From: Desemzia sp045528445
Lineage (GTDB): Bacteria; Bacillota; Bacilli; Lactobacillales; Carnobacteriaceae
Length of the DNA: 64,000 nucleotides
Assembly (NCBI RefSeq): GCF_045528445.1
Contig: NZ_JBGQQU010000005.1
Coordinates: 1-64,000 of the forward strand
Direction of reading: 5' to 3'
The notes under the pieces are model-generated. The model was not told the origin of the DNA, did no database searches, and worked only from the letters and a program-made list of their open reading frames with translations. Of the stretch, positions 16,725 through 25,880 are shown one piece after another. A program made the position numbers and the translations under genes. The stretch's first letter is position 1. Each line of letters begins with the position of its first letter.

Positions 16725-18971
16725 TTGAGCCTCACAAAAGAATATTTGCTGACTCTTTTCAAAAAAATGTGCTTAGCTGCTGTGAATACGGCTTTATTTA
16801 TTCCTATCCTGCAGCTTTTTATCCAACTAAATGATTTTTCTTTCTCAAGACCGCTTTTGATGTATGTCATCTTTTTACAACTGATTCTGGTCTTCTTACC
16901 TAAATGGTACCTCTGGCTGCCTGTCCAACTCGCTTCCAGTCTTTACCTTATTTATCTCTATTTTCCTTTCCAACGATCCTTTGACCGATCCTGGTTCCAA
17001 CTCTTTTTGTCTGAATTTCTACGGCCTATTTTCCAAATGGTCTCTGGAGAAATCACTATTTTACCCAATCTATTAAGCCTGCTATTGATCATGAGTCTGC
17101 TTTCAGTGACCAGCTATGCTTTATTGAAGCGATTCAATCCTTACCTGTCCTTTTTTACGGGTCTAGGCTATTTGTTGATACTGCAGGTATTTACGACTAC
17201 TGACTTATTTGATATTGTCATTTCAACCTTGTTGTTTGGCTTCCTTTTGATAGGGATTGCACGTATCACTGTAACCGGCAGTTGGAGAAATACTTTTTTA
17301 TCTTTACTCTTGCTCTCAGGTGGAGGACTTTTATTCACTAGAGTATCGTTATGGGGGGTGGATCATCTAACAAAGCAGCAAGAATGGACAGTTTCCCAAG
17401 CAGATGTCTATCACGAAACTTTAGAAGCGCATGATTTCTACAAATGGATCGACCGCTACAGCCCTGGCGGCGTTTCTTCCAGAAGCGGTTTTAGTGAAAA
17501 TGACGCCAACTTAGGCGGTCCACTGACTCAACGATACAACACAGTTTTTACTGCTCATACTTCTGAGCCTCACTATTGGCTGATTGAATCGAAAGAAGTC
17601 TATACTGGCAAAGGTTGGGAAACTCCATATCAGAACTACTCTCCTGTTGATTTGTCAATTTATGAATCATTTGATGCAGAAAACAGCCCCACTGATATGC
17701 GAGAAATCGATATTGAATTGAGCGAGTCATTTTCCTATATCCCCTATACGCATGATACTATTTTCTTAGATTTCGCGGAGTACAATGGTGAGATTGAATT
17801 GTTGCTGGAAAGGCCTACCCAGCAATACATTTTAGAAGATCCAGAAAATATTGTAGATGCTTATACCTTGATTCTGACCCCTTCAAGAGAATTTAATCCT
17901 GATTTAACAGAAGCAACTTTTGTTAACGAAAATTTAGGTGACAATTTTTACAATACGTATACTCAATTACCAGTTGATTTACCAGAACGAGTGAGCGAAC
18001 TGGCTCATTCTATTACAGTAAATGCTGCCACTCCGTATGAGCAGATTCGTGCTATAGAGCAGTATTTAAAAGAAGATGGCGGATTTCGTTACAGCACATC
18101 AGAAGCGGCTTATATTCCAAAAGGTCGTGACTATGTAGATCATTTCCTTTTTGACTCAAAAGTTGGATACTGCGATAATTATTCGACGGCAATGGTCGTA
18201 TTGTGCCGGGCTTTGGGCATTCCAACTCGCTGGGCAAAAGGTTTTAATAGTGGTGAAAAAATAACTTCTGAAGAAGAAACTTACTATGAAGTGACCAATG
18301 CCAATGCTCATTCTTGGCCGGAAGTTTACTTTGCAGATTATGGCTGGGTCCCATTTGAACCGACCCCTCCTTTTGATCAGCCGCTAACAGATGAAACAGC
18401 TTTAGAAGAGGATTTGGAGGACACACTCGTTCCTGAAGAACAAGAGCAAGAAGAAGCTGTAGAAGCTGTAGAATCCAACGAAGAAAGTACTGAATCCTCT
18501 CAAGATACAGTATCCGAATCAATTTCTCCTGATGAAGAGAATGCTGAGGTTACAGAAAAAGAAAGTTGGTTCAGTAAGAATACTGGAAAAATTGTTGCTT
18601 TGGTAGTATTCATTGCTGTCAGTTTGACTGGGGTTTTTAGACGTTGGACTATCTCTATTTGGCTGGTAAAAAAAGTCCTTTCGACTGATCTATTGTCCTA
18701 TCCACAACAGTTGATGGTAGTGGATAAATTGTTTCAGTTGAAAAAGAAACCTCGCTTCAACCAAACGATTCGGCAATATTATGAACAATGGATGCAAATG
18801 ATCCCTGAAAAAGCTGGCATTGTCTTAATCTTTATTCAGATGATGGAAGAAGCAACTTATGCACTATCTGAAGACACGAAAGCTGCTTCTCCCCAACAAA
18901 AAGCCTATCTACTTGATATGGTTTCTATTTTAGAGAGTTCCCAACAACTCTCAATAGACAAATTTGAATAA
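16725..18971 (+). CDS. Membrane-bound transglutaminase-like protein (TgpA type)
   Basis: 748 aa. The N-terminal third has about six hydrophobic segments, an extracellular region follows, and a further membrane segment lies near residue 620 before a cytoplasmic DUF4129-like tail. The transglutaminase-like core holds the catalytic triad: Cys483 in GYCDNYSTAMV, His529 in NANAHSWPEV and Asp538 in ADYGW. An acidic Glu/Ser-rich linker separates core and last membrane segment. Start is TTG, directly after the DUF58 stop and 7 nt behind GGAGGG. Such proteins may crosslink or cleave cell-envelope proteins; the substrate is unknown. Last gene of the MoxR cluster. Confidence 0.88.
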   Translation: MSLTKEYLLTLFKKMCLAAVNTALFIPILQLFIQLNDFSFSRPLLMYVIFLQLILVFLPKWYLWLPVQLASSLYLIYLYFPFQRSFDRSWFQLFLSEFLRPIFQMVSGEITILPNLLSLLLIMSLLSVTSYALLKRFNPYLSFFTGLGYLLILQVFTTTDLFDIVISTLLFGFLLIGIARITVTGSWRNTFLSLLLLSGGGLLFTRVSLWGVDHLTKQQEWTVSQADVYHETLEAHDFYKWIDRYSPGGVSSRSGFSENDANLGGPLTQRYNTVFTAHTSEPHYWLIESKEVYTGKGWETPYQNYSPVDLSIYESFDAENSPTDMREIDIELSESFSYIPYTHDTIFLDFAEYNGEIELLLERPTQQYILEDPENIVDAYTLILTPSREFNPDLTEATFVNENLGDNFYNTYTQLPVDLPERVSELAHSITVNAATPYEQIRAIEQYLKEDGGFRYSTSEAAYIPKGRDYVDHFLFDSKVGYCDNYSTAMVVLCRALGIPTRWAKGFNSGEKITSEEETYYEVTNANAHSWPEVYFADYGWVPFEPTPPFDQPLTDETALEEDLEDTLVPEEQEQEEAVEAVESNEESTESSQDTVSESISPDEENAEVTEKESWFSKNTGKIVALVVFIAVSLTGVFRRWTISIWLVKKVLSTDLLSYPQQLMVVDKLFQLKKKPRFNQTIRQYYEQWMQMIPEKAGIVLIFIQMMEEATYALSEDTKAASPQQKAYLLDMVSILESSQQLSIDKFE

Positions 18972-19025
18972 ATAACATTATTTTTAATAGACACCATGTA
19001 AGAAAAACAATCTGCATGTTCTAGT

Positions 19026-19072
19026 TGCATTAAAGCCCCTATCGGTATCTTACCGATAGGGGCTTTAATGCA
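19026..19072. terminator. Perfect 22-bp palindrome between convergent genes
   Basis: TGCATTAAAGCCCCTATCGG with the rest of its arm (19026-19047) pairs exactly with 19051-19072 around the 3-nt loop TCT. The T-tracts are short (CTTTAATG), but the position between convergent stops at 18971 and 19092 fits a bidirectional terminator. Confidence 0.75.
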
Positions 19073-19091
19073 GTTTGTAGATAAATTTATT

Positions 19092-19868
19092 CTAAATAAC
19101 TGGAACAGTTTGCTGATGGTAAATAGCTTTAGCTACTTGCAGACTAAATTCAGCGCAATACCTGCCAGCTGTATCTAAGTCTTCTATCCCATCATCGGTA
19201 ACTTCCGAATTGGAAATCGTTCGTATAGACAGAAACGGAATGTTAAATGCTTGAGCAATTTGAGCAACTGCATAAGCTTCCATTTCTTCAGCGCTTGTTC
19301 GAAATTTTTCGCGGAACCACTGAATACGGTCAATTTCTCGATTCCAAAAATCTGCACTACCTATTCTTCCTTCAACCACTTTTCCATATGGATAATCCTC
19401 AGCATGTTTCAAAGCTATACTTGACAATAAAATATCGCTTTTAAATACAGAAAGATTCACCAAATACCCACTTTTGTCTCGTACAGCAGTCTCCATTGGG
19501 ACCCAGGTTTCTGGTGAGATGCCCTCTCCTTTATCTAAATGTTTTGAAACAAAGCTATTGATATGTATCACTTCTGTACCAATGACGGTATCAAAAACAT
19601 GTAAATCAGGATGGTGTCCACCTGCAGTTCCTTGATTGATGATTATACTAGGTTGGTATTTATCGATTAAAATCGCAGTAGCAGCTGCTGCATTGACCAT
19701 CCCTATTTCTGTTCTAGATACAACTAAGGGCATATCTTCAATTTTTCCAACAAAAAAAGAATAGGTCCCAAATCGTTCTTCTGTATAAGACTGCATTGCT
19801 TCTAAAAGAGCCAGTATTTCTCCGTCCATAGCTCCTTGAATAGCAATAAGTGGTTTTGGTTGCATCAA
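19092..19868 (-). CDS. MTA/SAH nucleosidase-like (PNP/UDP family) protein
   Basis: 258 aa of the purine nucleoside phosphorylase/nucleosidase superfamily, most like MTA/SAH nucleosidase (Pfs), which releases adenine in methionine salvage and AI-2 production. Seen: AIQGAMDGEI at the N-terminus (catalytic Glu of the family in the AM..E pattern), INQGTAGGHHPDLHVFD, and EEMEAYAVAQIAQAFNIPF (ribose-binding Met-Glu). Odd point: the segment that normally reads ISD, with the catalytic Asp, reads RTISNSE, with Asn. It is also about 25 aa longer than usual Pfs. It could thus be a related hydrolase or a divergent paralogue. Single gene; adenine deaminase at 41-43 kb would use its product. Confidence 0.78.
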   Translation of the reverse strand: MMQPKPLIAIQGAMDGEILALLEAMQSYTEERFGTYSFFVGKIEDMPLVVSRTEIGMVNAAAATAILIDKYQPSIIINQGTAGGHHPDLHVFDTVIGTEVIHINSFVSKHLDKGEGISPETWVPMETAVRDKSGYLVNLSVFKSDILLSSIALKHAEDYPYGKVVEGRIGSADFWNREIDRIQWFREKFRTSAEEMEAYAVAQIAQAFNIPFLSIRTISNSEVTDDGIEDLDTAGRYCAEFSLQVAKAIYHQQTVPVI

Positions 19869-20007
19869 GTATTATCCCCTTTTCAATAAACGAATTTTTT
19901 TATCAAATAAACGCTTTTTTGTTTGCCTTTAATCACTATAACCAAAAGAAAGAGGATAATCAACCTTAATATCCCTAATAAATACGAACTATGCTGATTA
20001 GAACAAA

Positions 20008-20046
20008 AAAAAGAACTGACCGCAAACTAAGTGCAGTAAGTTCTTC
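20008..20046 (-). terminator. Terminator of the Na/Pi cotransporter gene
   Basis: On the minus strand AGAACT.ACTGC pairs with GCGGT.AGTTCT around a short loop, followed by eight T. It lies about 20 nt past the stop. Confidence 0.8.
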
Positions 20047-20060
20047 TTATATAATCTGCA

Positions 20061-21797
20061 TTACACCGTTTCAAACTCTGCTGTTTCATCAGCTGTTTTG
20101 CGTAAAACTTTTTGCGCTTGTTGATGCGGATAACGTATCCCAAGAGTATGTTTGGCGATTTTCACTGAGTGGTCACTGATGCGTTCTAAATTAGAAACAA
20201 TATCTACAAAAAGAATACCGTCTGAAGGAACACCGATGCCTTTATTCAATCGCTCTATATACTTTTTACGTATGGCATGTTCTAATTTGTTTACATCTTT
20301 TTCGCGTTGGATAACTTTTCCGGCTAGTGAAAAGCTGTCTAATTGATACGCATTAACGGTATCTTCAATATTCAGCTGCACTAATTTAAATAGCGCCACT
20401 AAATCAGGATCGTAAAATACCTTTTCTATCTCAGAACTGCCTAAATTCTTTTTGTTCTTTTTAGCAGCGTGTGAAGCTTCTCGTATATTTTTCAAGATGC
20501 TTTCACAATGGTCGCCGATACGTTCTAGGTACTTCGTTACTTCCATCATTACTACGTGTTCACTTGTATTTTGAAGAGGTAAATCAACATTAGATAACAA
20601 CATTAAATATTCAGTGATTTGAACATCAGATTGATTGATGATTTCCTCTAATCTCAATGTATTTTCTTTACTTTTTTCATCTTGCTGTCTGTAGTAGGAG
20701 AACATTGCTTGGAATTCATCAATGACAAATTTTCCCATTTGACCTACTTCAATTTTAGCTTGATTGAGAGCCATAGCTGGAGAGCTTTGTATCAGTGTTT
20801 GATCTAGATGTGAATTGTCATAACTCAATTCTGAATCATCATTTGGAATTATTTTACATACAATAGCGGCTATTTGATTGATAAACCACATTTGAATCAG
20901 AACATTCGTAATATTAAATATCCCATGAGCAAAAGCAATCTGCATTTCAGGATTTAAATGAAGCATATTCCCCAGATAAATAACAACATGCGTAAAGGGG
21001 TATAGAACAAGCATGACCAAAATAGTCCCTACAGCGTTGAAGATTACGTGTGATGCTGCAGTTCTCTTTGCAGCTACACTTGTTCCAATAGCTGCCAGTA
21101 TAGCTGTGATAGTCGTTCCAATATTATTTCCAAATAAAACAGGAAGTGCACCTTCTAAAGCAATGCTCCCATGAGCATACAATTCTTGTAATATTCCGAT
21201 CGTTGCACTTGAACTTTGCAGCACCAATGTTAAACCTGTACCCGCAAAAACGCCTAAAATAGGGCTCTCTGATAGTTGGATCATCAAGGTCCTAAACTCA
21301 GGCAGATTTTCCAACGGAGCCATACCTGACCCCATTAATTCCAATCCATAAAATAAAGCTCCAAATCCAAAAATAATTTGGCCAATACTGTTGATAAAAG
21401 GTTTTTTAAAGAAGAACAGCAGCAATGCTCCAATAGCTAAAATGGGTAACGCATAGGCTCCTATATCAATTCCTATAATAAATGCCGTAACTGTTGTCCC
21501 AACATTTGCTCCCATGATAACTCCGATGGCTTGCTTCAAAGTCATAAACCCTGCGCTAACCAGACCAACAGCAAGCACTGTGGTTCCTGAACTGCTTTGA
21601 ATCAATACGGTTACAATAATCCCAGCTAATATAGCTCTTAGTGGTGTTGACGTAAATTTGTTTAATATCTCTCTTAAGTTATCTCCAGCGGATCGTTGCA
21701 GTCCATCTCCCATATACTTTAAACCAAAAAGGAAAATACCTAAACCTCCGAAAAACTGAAACAGCATTTCTTGAATATCCAATGATAAACCCTCCAT
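20061..21797 (-). CDS. Na+/phosphate cotransporter with PhoU-like domain
   Basis: 578 aa NptA-type protein. The N-terminal half (to about residue 310) has two inverted Na/Pi-cotransporter repeats with their signatures VLIQSSSGTTVLAVGLVSAG and LVLQSSSATIGILQELYAHG, and the paired IMGANVGTTVTAF and LFGNNIGTTITAIL. The C-terminal part (about 350-560) is cytoplasmic and PhoU-like, with repeated LERIGDH and LERISDH helices. It likely imports phosphate with Na+, with the PhoU domain regulating it. Length is typical of the NptA-PhoU fusion. Single gene; GGAGGG precedes the ATG. Confidence 0.9.
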   Translation of the reverse strand: MEGLSLDIQEMLFQFFGGLGIFLFGLKYMGDGLQRSAGDNLREILNKFTSTPLRAILAGIIVTVLIQSSSGTTVLAVGLVSAGFMTLKQAIGVIMGANVGTTVTAFIIGIDIGAYALPILAIGALLLFFFKKPFINSIGQIIFGFGALFYGLELMGSGMAPLENLPEFRTLMIQLSESPILGVFAGTGLTLVLQSSSATIGILQELYAHGSIALEGALPVLFGNNIGTTITAILAAIGTSVAAKRTAASHVIFNAVGTILVMLVLYPFTHVVIYLGNMLHLNPEMQIAFAHGIFNITNVLIQMWFINQIAAIVCKIIPNDDSELSYDNSHLDQTLIQSSPAMALNQAKIEVGQMGKFVIDEFQAMFSYYRQQDEKSKENTLRLEEIINQSDVQITEYLMLLSNVDLPLQNTSEHVVMMEVTKYLERIGDHCESILKNIREASHAAKKNKKNLGSSEIEKVFYDPDLVALFKLVQLNIEDTVNAYQLDSFSLAGKVIQREKDVNKLEHAIRKKYIERLNKGIGVPSDGILFVDIVSNLERISDHSVKIAKHTLGIRYPHQQAQKVLRKTADETAEFETV

Positions 21798-21941
21798 ATG
21801 TATGTCCTAAATCAATCAACAATAAAAAATTGCCTCTATTTCTTATAATAGGGTTTTAGAAAGGAAATAAAAACTCTTTTTTAGTTTTTATGAGAGTTTT
21901 TTTAACTTGAAATTTACAATTTTACAACAACTTTACAAAAA

Positions 21942-22000
21942 ACAAATGACACCACCGTCCTATACAAAAAACTGGTATAGGATGAGGATGTCATTTATTT
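21942..22000 (-). terminator. Terminator of the DUF1456 gene
   Basis: ATGACATCCTCATCCTATAC pairs, with a few mismatches, with GTATAGGACGGTGGTGTCAT around an AT loop on the minus strand, followed by TTGTTTTTTG. It lies just past the stop at 22005. Confidence 0.8.
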
Positions 22001-22004
22001 TTGT

Positions 22005-22511
22005 TTAACGGTAACGTAAAGCTAATCCTTTAAGAAAATTACGCGCATAACGGTCTAAACACACCTTATAGTTGCGGTGACCTTCTTTTCTCAATAAAGC
22101 ACTCAGTTCACTTTTACTGATGTCGACATCCACATCATAAAAAATATCCAAGATATCTTCACTAGTCAATTTCAGTGCAATTTTAACTTTTTTCAACATT
22201 TCATTATTGATACTCAATGAATTTTTTAACGATGCTTCTGCTTTTTGAGGTTCGTTTTTATCGGTATCTTTTTTCCCACGTTTGAAAGTAATCAAACCAT
22301 TTAAAAAGGCGATTAGCGTAGAATTTTTTATTTCCATAAATTCATCTGAATTAATGATTTCATCTTCATCATTTCTTTCAGGAGTGACCAGCATTTTTTT
22401 CACTTCTTCTTTAGTAACATTCATGCCGCCCAGTTTAAACATCTCAATCATATCTGTTTCTTTCATATCCAATGCATAGCGCAAACGGATCAAACGATCA
22501 TTATTATTCAT
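22005..22511 (-). CDS. DUF1456 family protein (YehS type)
   Basis: 168 aa with two copies of the DUF1456 helical module: NNDRLIRLRYALDMKETDMIEMFKLGG at the N-terminus (ends NNDRL and KLGG) and NNEMLKKVKIALKLTSEDILDIFYD near residue 100. Each copy is followed by a KSELSALLRKEGHRNYK-type segment; the first reads KEEVKKMLVTPER. Cytoplasmic, no membrane segments. Function unknown. The ATG at 22511 lies 5 nt after GGAGG; the in-frame ATG at 22526 is upstream of that site and is not preferred. Single gene. Confidence 0.88.
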   Translation of the reverse strand: MNNNDRLIRLRYALDMKETDMIEMFKLGGMNVTKEEVKKMLVTPERNDEDEIINSDEFMEIKNSTLIAFLNGLITFKRGKKDTDKNEPQKAEASLKNSLSINNEMLKKVKIALKLTSEDILDIFYDVDVDISKSELSALLRKEGHRNYKVCLDRYARNFLKGLALRYR

Positions 22512-22578
22512 AATTTCCTCCAACATCCTGTAGTTTATTCATTACCCAGTATACCTTATTTTTCTGAGAGAATAAAAA

Positions 22579-22624
22579 ACAAACTGCATCTTAGGGTATG
22601 AATTCTTCTAAGATGCAGTTTATT
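22579..22624 (-). terminator. Terminator of the metallophosphoesterase gene
   Basis: On the minus strand AAACTGCATCTTAG pairs exactly with CTAAGATGCAGTTT around a 13-nt loop, followed by GTTTTTTATT. Confidence 0.85.
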
Positions 22625-22637
22625 TGCTTGCTTAAAA

Positions 22638-23564
22638 CTAATTTTCTGCTCCCGCGTAACCTTCACGAATATCAAAATCAGATATAGGCTCAGGTCCTCT
22701 CATGATTTCTCTTTCAATGTTTAATACACCATTTCGGGTTGCTTTGACTTTCCAGCGTACCAATTGCACCATTCCATTCTTGATTTCAATAGCTGTGATG
22801 ATTGTCGGATAAATACAGCAACCCGTGTTGAAATAAGGATGGTCTTTTTTCTTAGGGTATTTAAATCGATGCGTATGTCCGCAAATCAACATCATGTTGT
22901 GTTTTTCAATCCATTTGTTGTAGTTTTTTTCTACTTTATGCCGTTTATTAACATTTTTGACCGGACTGGAAGGATTCCGGATACCGAATGCATGTAAAAA
23001 TCGCCAAAAGTATTTCAATGACAGCATCGTCAATCTCCAAAATTGATCATTAGGCGCATCTCCTTGATGCCCATGGACAGTTAAAATTTCTTGCCCAGTC
23101 TGTTTGTGTTTCAAGACCAAAGCTTCTACTGGCTCCAGACCTTTTAAAAAATCAAAAAACACTTCATTGTATTCATCATAATTCGTATAATAATTTTTTT
23201 TCACAAAAGAAGGATATTTTAAAAAGATATCATGATTCCCATAAATCTTCACTAATCGATCTTCATCAAAAAATTTCTTGATTGTATCATATACAGCTGG
23301 ATGAGCGTTTTTGGTATGCTCGAAATTCGAATATTCTAACATCTCATCTCCATCACCCGCTTCAACATAAGTATAATCATTGCGGTAATAATGTTGCAAA
23401 GCGTATAAATAAATATCTCGATTTCTAGTAAACTCATCCGATAAGCTTCCGTCTCCTCTATGAACATCACTCATGAACACATATTTCGAATGGTCATCAA
23501 ATTCTTCGACTCTTGCATTTTCATAAGCATCAGTCAATCGTCGATCGGTAAACATGTCTTTCAC
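22638..23564 (-). CDS. Metallophosphoesterase family protein
   Basis: 308-aa calcineurin-like phosphoesterase. Metal-binding motifs: FMSDVHRGDG (D, H), EAGDGDEMLE (GD), IYGNHDIF (GNHD), VHGHQGD and CGHTHRFKYP (GHTH). No signal peptide or membrane segment, so it is cytoplasmic. The GDGDE in place of the usual GDxxD is a mild variation. Substrate is not evident; relatives include UDP-diacylglucosamine hydrolases and protein phosphatases. The ATG at 23564 is preceded by AGAGGTG. Single gene. Confidence 0.85.
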   Translation of the reverse strand: MKDMFTDRRLTDAYENARVEEFDDHSKYVFMSDVHRGDGSLSDEFTRNRDIYLYALQHYYRNDYTYVEAGDGDEMLEYSNFEHTKNAHPAVYDTIKKFFDEDRLVKIYGNHDIFLKYPSFVKKNYYTNYDEYNEVFFDFLKGLEPVEALVLKHKQTGQEILTVHGHQGDAPNDQFWRLTMLSLKYFWRFLHAFGIRNPSSPVKNVNKRHKVEKNYNKWIEKHNMMLICGHTHRFKYPKKKDHPYFNTGCCIYPTIITAIEIKNGMVQLVRWKVKATRNGVLNIEREIMRGPEPISDFDIREGYAGAEN

Positions 23565-23790
23565 CTCTTCTATTACATCTTTATTTTCGTTGAATATCGT
23601 TTACAGTTTGCTCTATTTCTCCCTATTTCTTCACTAATTAGTATACTTTATTCCGATCATTTAATGAAAGAGAACAGCTTATAGGTAGAATTCGCTCCTT
23701 TTCTTATCATCCAAATGGTATAATAAATCGACAAATCTGTTTGTATTGGCTAATAAATGATATAGAAGATTCTTTTAGGAGGCTTTGCAT

Positions 23791-23991
23791 TTGGAGAATG
23801 GAATTGAAGTTATTTTAATGGCTCTTTTCATTTTGAGTGTTTTAGGTATTCTGATGGGACTCGTTCATGCGACATGGAACTTGTTTAAACATAATGCTCA
23901 TTTACCTGTATCGAAAAAAAGAAAAAAATGGTTTAGAGACTTCTGGTTGACCTGGTTCGATATCGTGCTGGAGATTTTAGAAGCTTTTTAA
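23791..23991 (+). CDS. Small membrane protein, 66 aa, unknown
   Basis: A short protein with one hydrophobic segment (about residues 5-27: VILMALFILSVLGILMGLV) followed by a basic stretch SKKRKKW and an amphipathic, Trp-rich C-terminus ending LEILEAF. The TTG at 23791 is 8 nt after a perfect AGGAGG; another TTG at 23785 is only 2 nt from it. A promoter-like AT region precedes it and a terminator follows within 10 nt, so it looks like an independent gene. I do not recognise the family. Confidence 0.65.
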   Translation: MENGIEVILMALFILSVLGILMGLVHATWNLFKHNAHLPVSKKRKKWFRDFWLTWFDIVLEILEAF

Positions 23992-23998
23992 TGCAGAA

Positions 23999-24036
23999 TA
24001 AAAAGCCTTACAGATAATTTCTGCAAGGCTTTTTTG
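23999..24036. terminator. Bidirectional terminator after small membrane protein gene
   Basis: AAAGCCTTACAG and CTGCAAGGCTTT (one mismatch) form a hairpin with T-runs on both strands. On the minus strand it lies just beyond the displaced stop (24046) of the frameshifted glycosyltransferase-operon gene, supporting that longer reading. Confidence 0.8.
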
Positions 24037-24045
24037 GTAAGTAGT

Positions 24046-25880
24046 TTAACCTACTATGTCTTTTACATCATAGATTCCAGGCTCATAGACTTCACCAAAT
24101 AATTTGTCTGTCATTGCATTGAAAGTAAAATGTTCATCCAATATGACTACTTTATCGTAATCATTCAACAATTCCATAAATGTCTCATCTTCCATCAGAA
24201 AATCTTCCCTGCCATCCACATTCTGTGAATAAAGGTAATACTTTCCTACGTATCCTACTGAATAACTATCAACTTGTTCTTATCAGGACTTACGACTAAG
24301 TAACGGGTTTGATTCAAGATCATCTGCTCTTCTCCAATTTTCATAAACTGAGCTGGCGTGGAATCTGCAAAATGAAATTGATTATACCGCATTCCATTAT
24401 TTTCCGAGAGAAGCAATAAAGTAGCAAAAAACAAACAGAACAAAGTAGCATACTGATACCATTTTTTCGTTGTTAAACTTTTAAAACTGCGGTAATTTCG
24501 TGCAGTCATATCTTGTTCATAAAAAGAGGCATCTACTTCTCTGGCTAAGACCATCATGACGATTCCTAAGGCTAAAATAACTATACTGGCAGCGTACCGT
24601 TCAAATCCAGCTAAGTATAACGCCTCTTCAGTCGGCATAGAATATAAGAACATGAAATAGATTCCAGCATAGTAAATTCCGGTAACACCATCTATAATCA
24701 CCCAGTATCGGACTATGCTGCTTTTTCGTTTCAAGACAAATCGAATCACAATAAAAGCTGTCACCAAGATTAAATTGGCTAATAAGATCCCCTCTGTGGA
24801 AGGTGTTCCTAGATTTGTGATCGTCGAAATAAATTTATCCGAAATCTGCTGAATCACGGCTTGATCTTTTTCACCAAATGTTTGCTGGTAAGCTGCTAAG
24901 TTCACTTCATGTTTCGAAGACTCTAAATTGTTTTTGACGTGTTGGCTCCATAAAATATAAGGGATAAACGAGCTCGCTATTGAACACAAAGCGATGCTCA
25001 CTACAGTCCCTTTCTTTTGATAAAACTTCCAATTCACAATGATTCGAGAGATGTAATATACTATCAAAACAGCTGTAAAAAACAGTGCACTGTTTTTTAC
25101 GATACTCAGAGAACCTGCAATCAGAACTAAAAAGACCGACATTTGTCTATACTTTAGTTGCATTCTGTAAAGGCCTGCAATTCCAGCCAATGTCAACATA
25201 GGCAGTAAAAAGTCGACCAATAAATTGTTCATCCGAATAGCAATATTAAAATGGTTGAACACAGCAATAAAACTAAACAGCATTGTGATCACCAGTGCTC
25301 TTGATTCATCTTTAACAACAGCAAAAAAGGCATAGATACAGCTGAAAATAAACACAAATTGACCAAATAACATTACTGAATCACTGTATCCGCCAATCAA
25401 AGTTGCATAATAAATAAACAAAGAGCTCCCTATTGGATAAGATGAAAAGCTGATGATAGCATCTCCAGCTGCCGGAAGTCTTCCTTCTGTATAAAGAAAT
25501 TTTACGATTATCGCCCAGTGGGAATAGTTGTCATAATGTTCCAAATGAGTAGTTAATAATGTCGCAGCGAACAACAAAAAATAAAACAATAACCAAATTG
25601 TCAACAGATTCAAGGTTGGCGGCCGCAATGTTTTCTCTTTTAGTTGCTTAACAAGATACCCAGCACCTAATAAACATCCTATTGCAAATAAACTGATTCC
25701 GACTATAGAGAGTTGTCCTAGATAAGCACTAAAATACAAAACTAATGTAATTAAAGCACAGCTCGCTACCCAACTAACTCTCTCATTTAATTTGATCAGT
25801 TGCTTAAACACAACTCTATAGCCAAATAAAGAAAAGAGAAATAAACTAATACGCAAAATCATCAACAGCAACATCTTCAT
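24046..25880 (-). pseudogene. Polytopic membrane protein (GT-C-like), 3' frameshift
   Basis: The intact frame from 25880 gives 541 aa, with about 12 hydrophobic segments and an extracellular-type loop starting TTHLEHYDNYSHWAIIVKF, resembling GT-C glycosyltransferases or polymerases of surface polysaccharides. It stops at 24255 just after SPDKNKLIVIQ. The -1 frame then stays open for 75 codons from 24273 to a TAA at 24048-24046, with sensible protein (VDSYSVGYVGKYYLYSQN, later NDYDKVVILDEHFTF), and ends 10 nt before the terminator. The only window where the frames can join is GAACAA at about 24271-24280. So a one-base deletion (or sequencing error) removed the C-terminal ~75 aa of a ~611-aa protein. 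It overlaps the upstream gene by 35 nt. Confidence 0.75.

Noticed and set aside
24255..24290. Programmed -1 ribosomal frameshift in the GT-C-like gene
   Set aside because: The overlap window (GAACAA) has no X XXY YYZ slippery heptamer and no obvious downstream structure; a simple indel explains it better.
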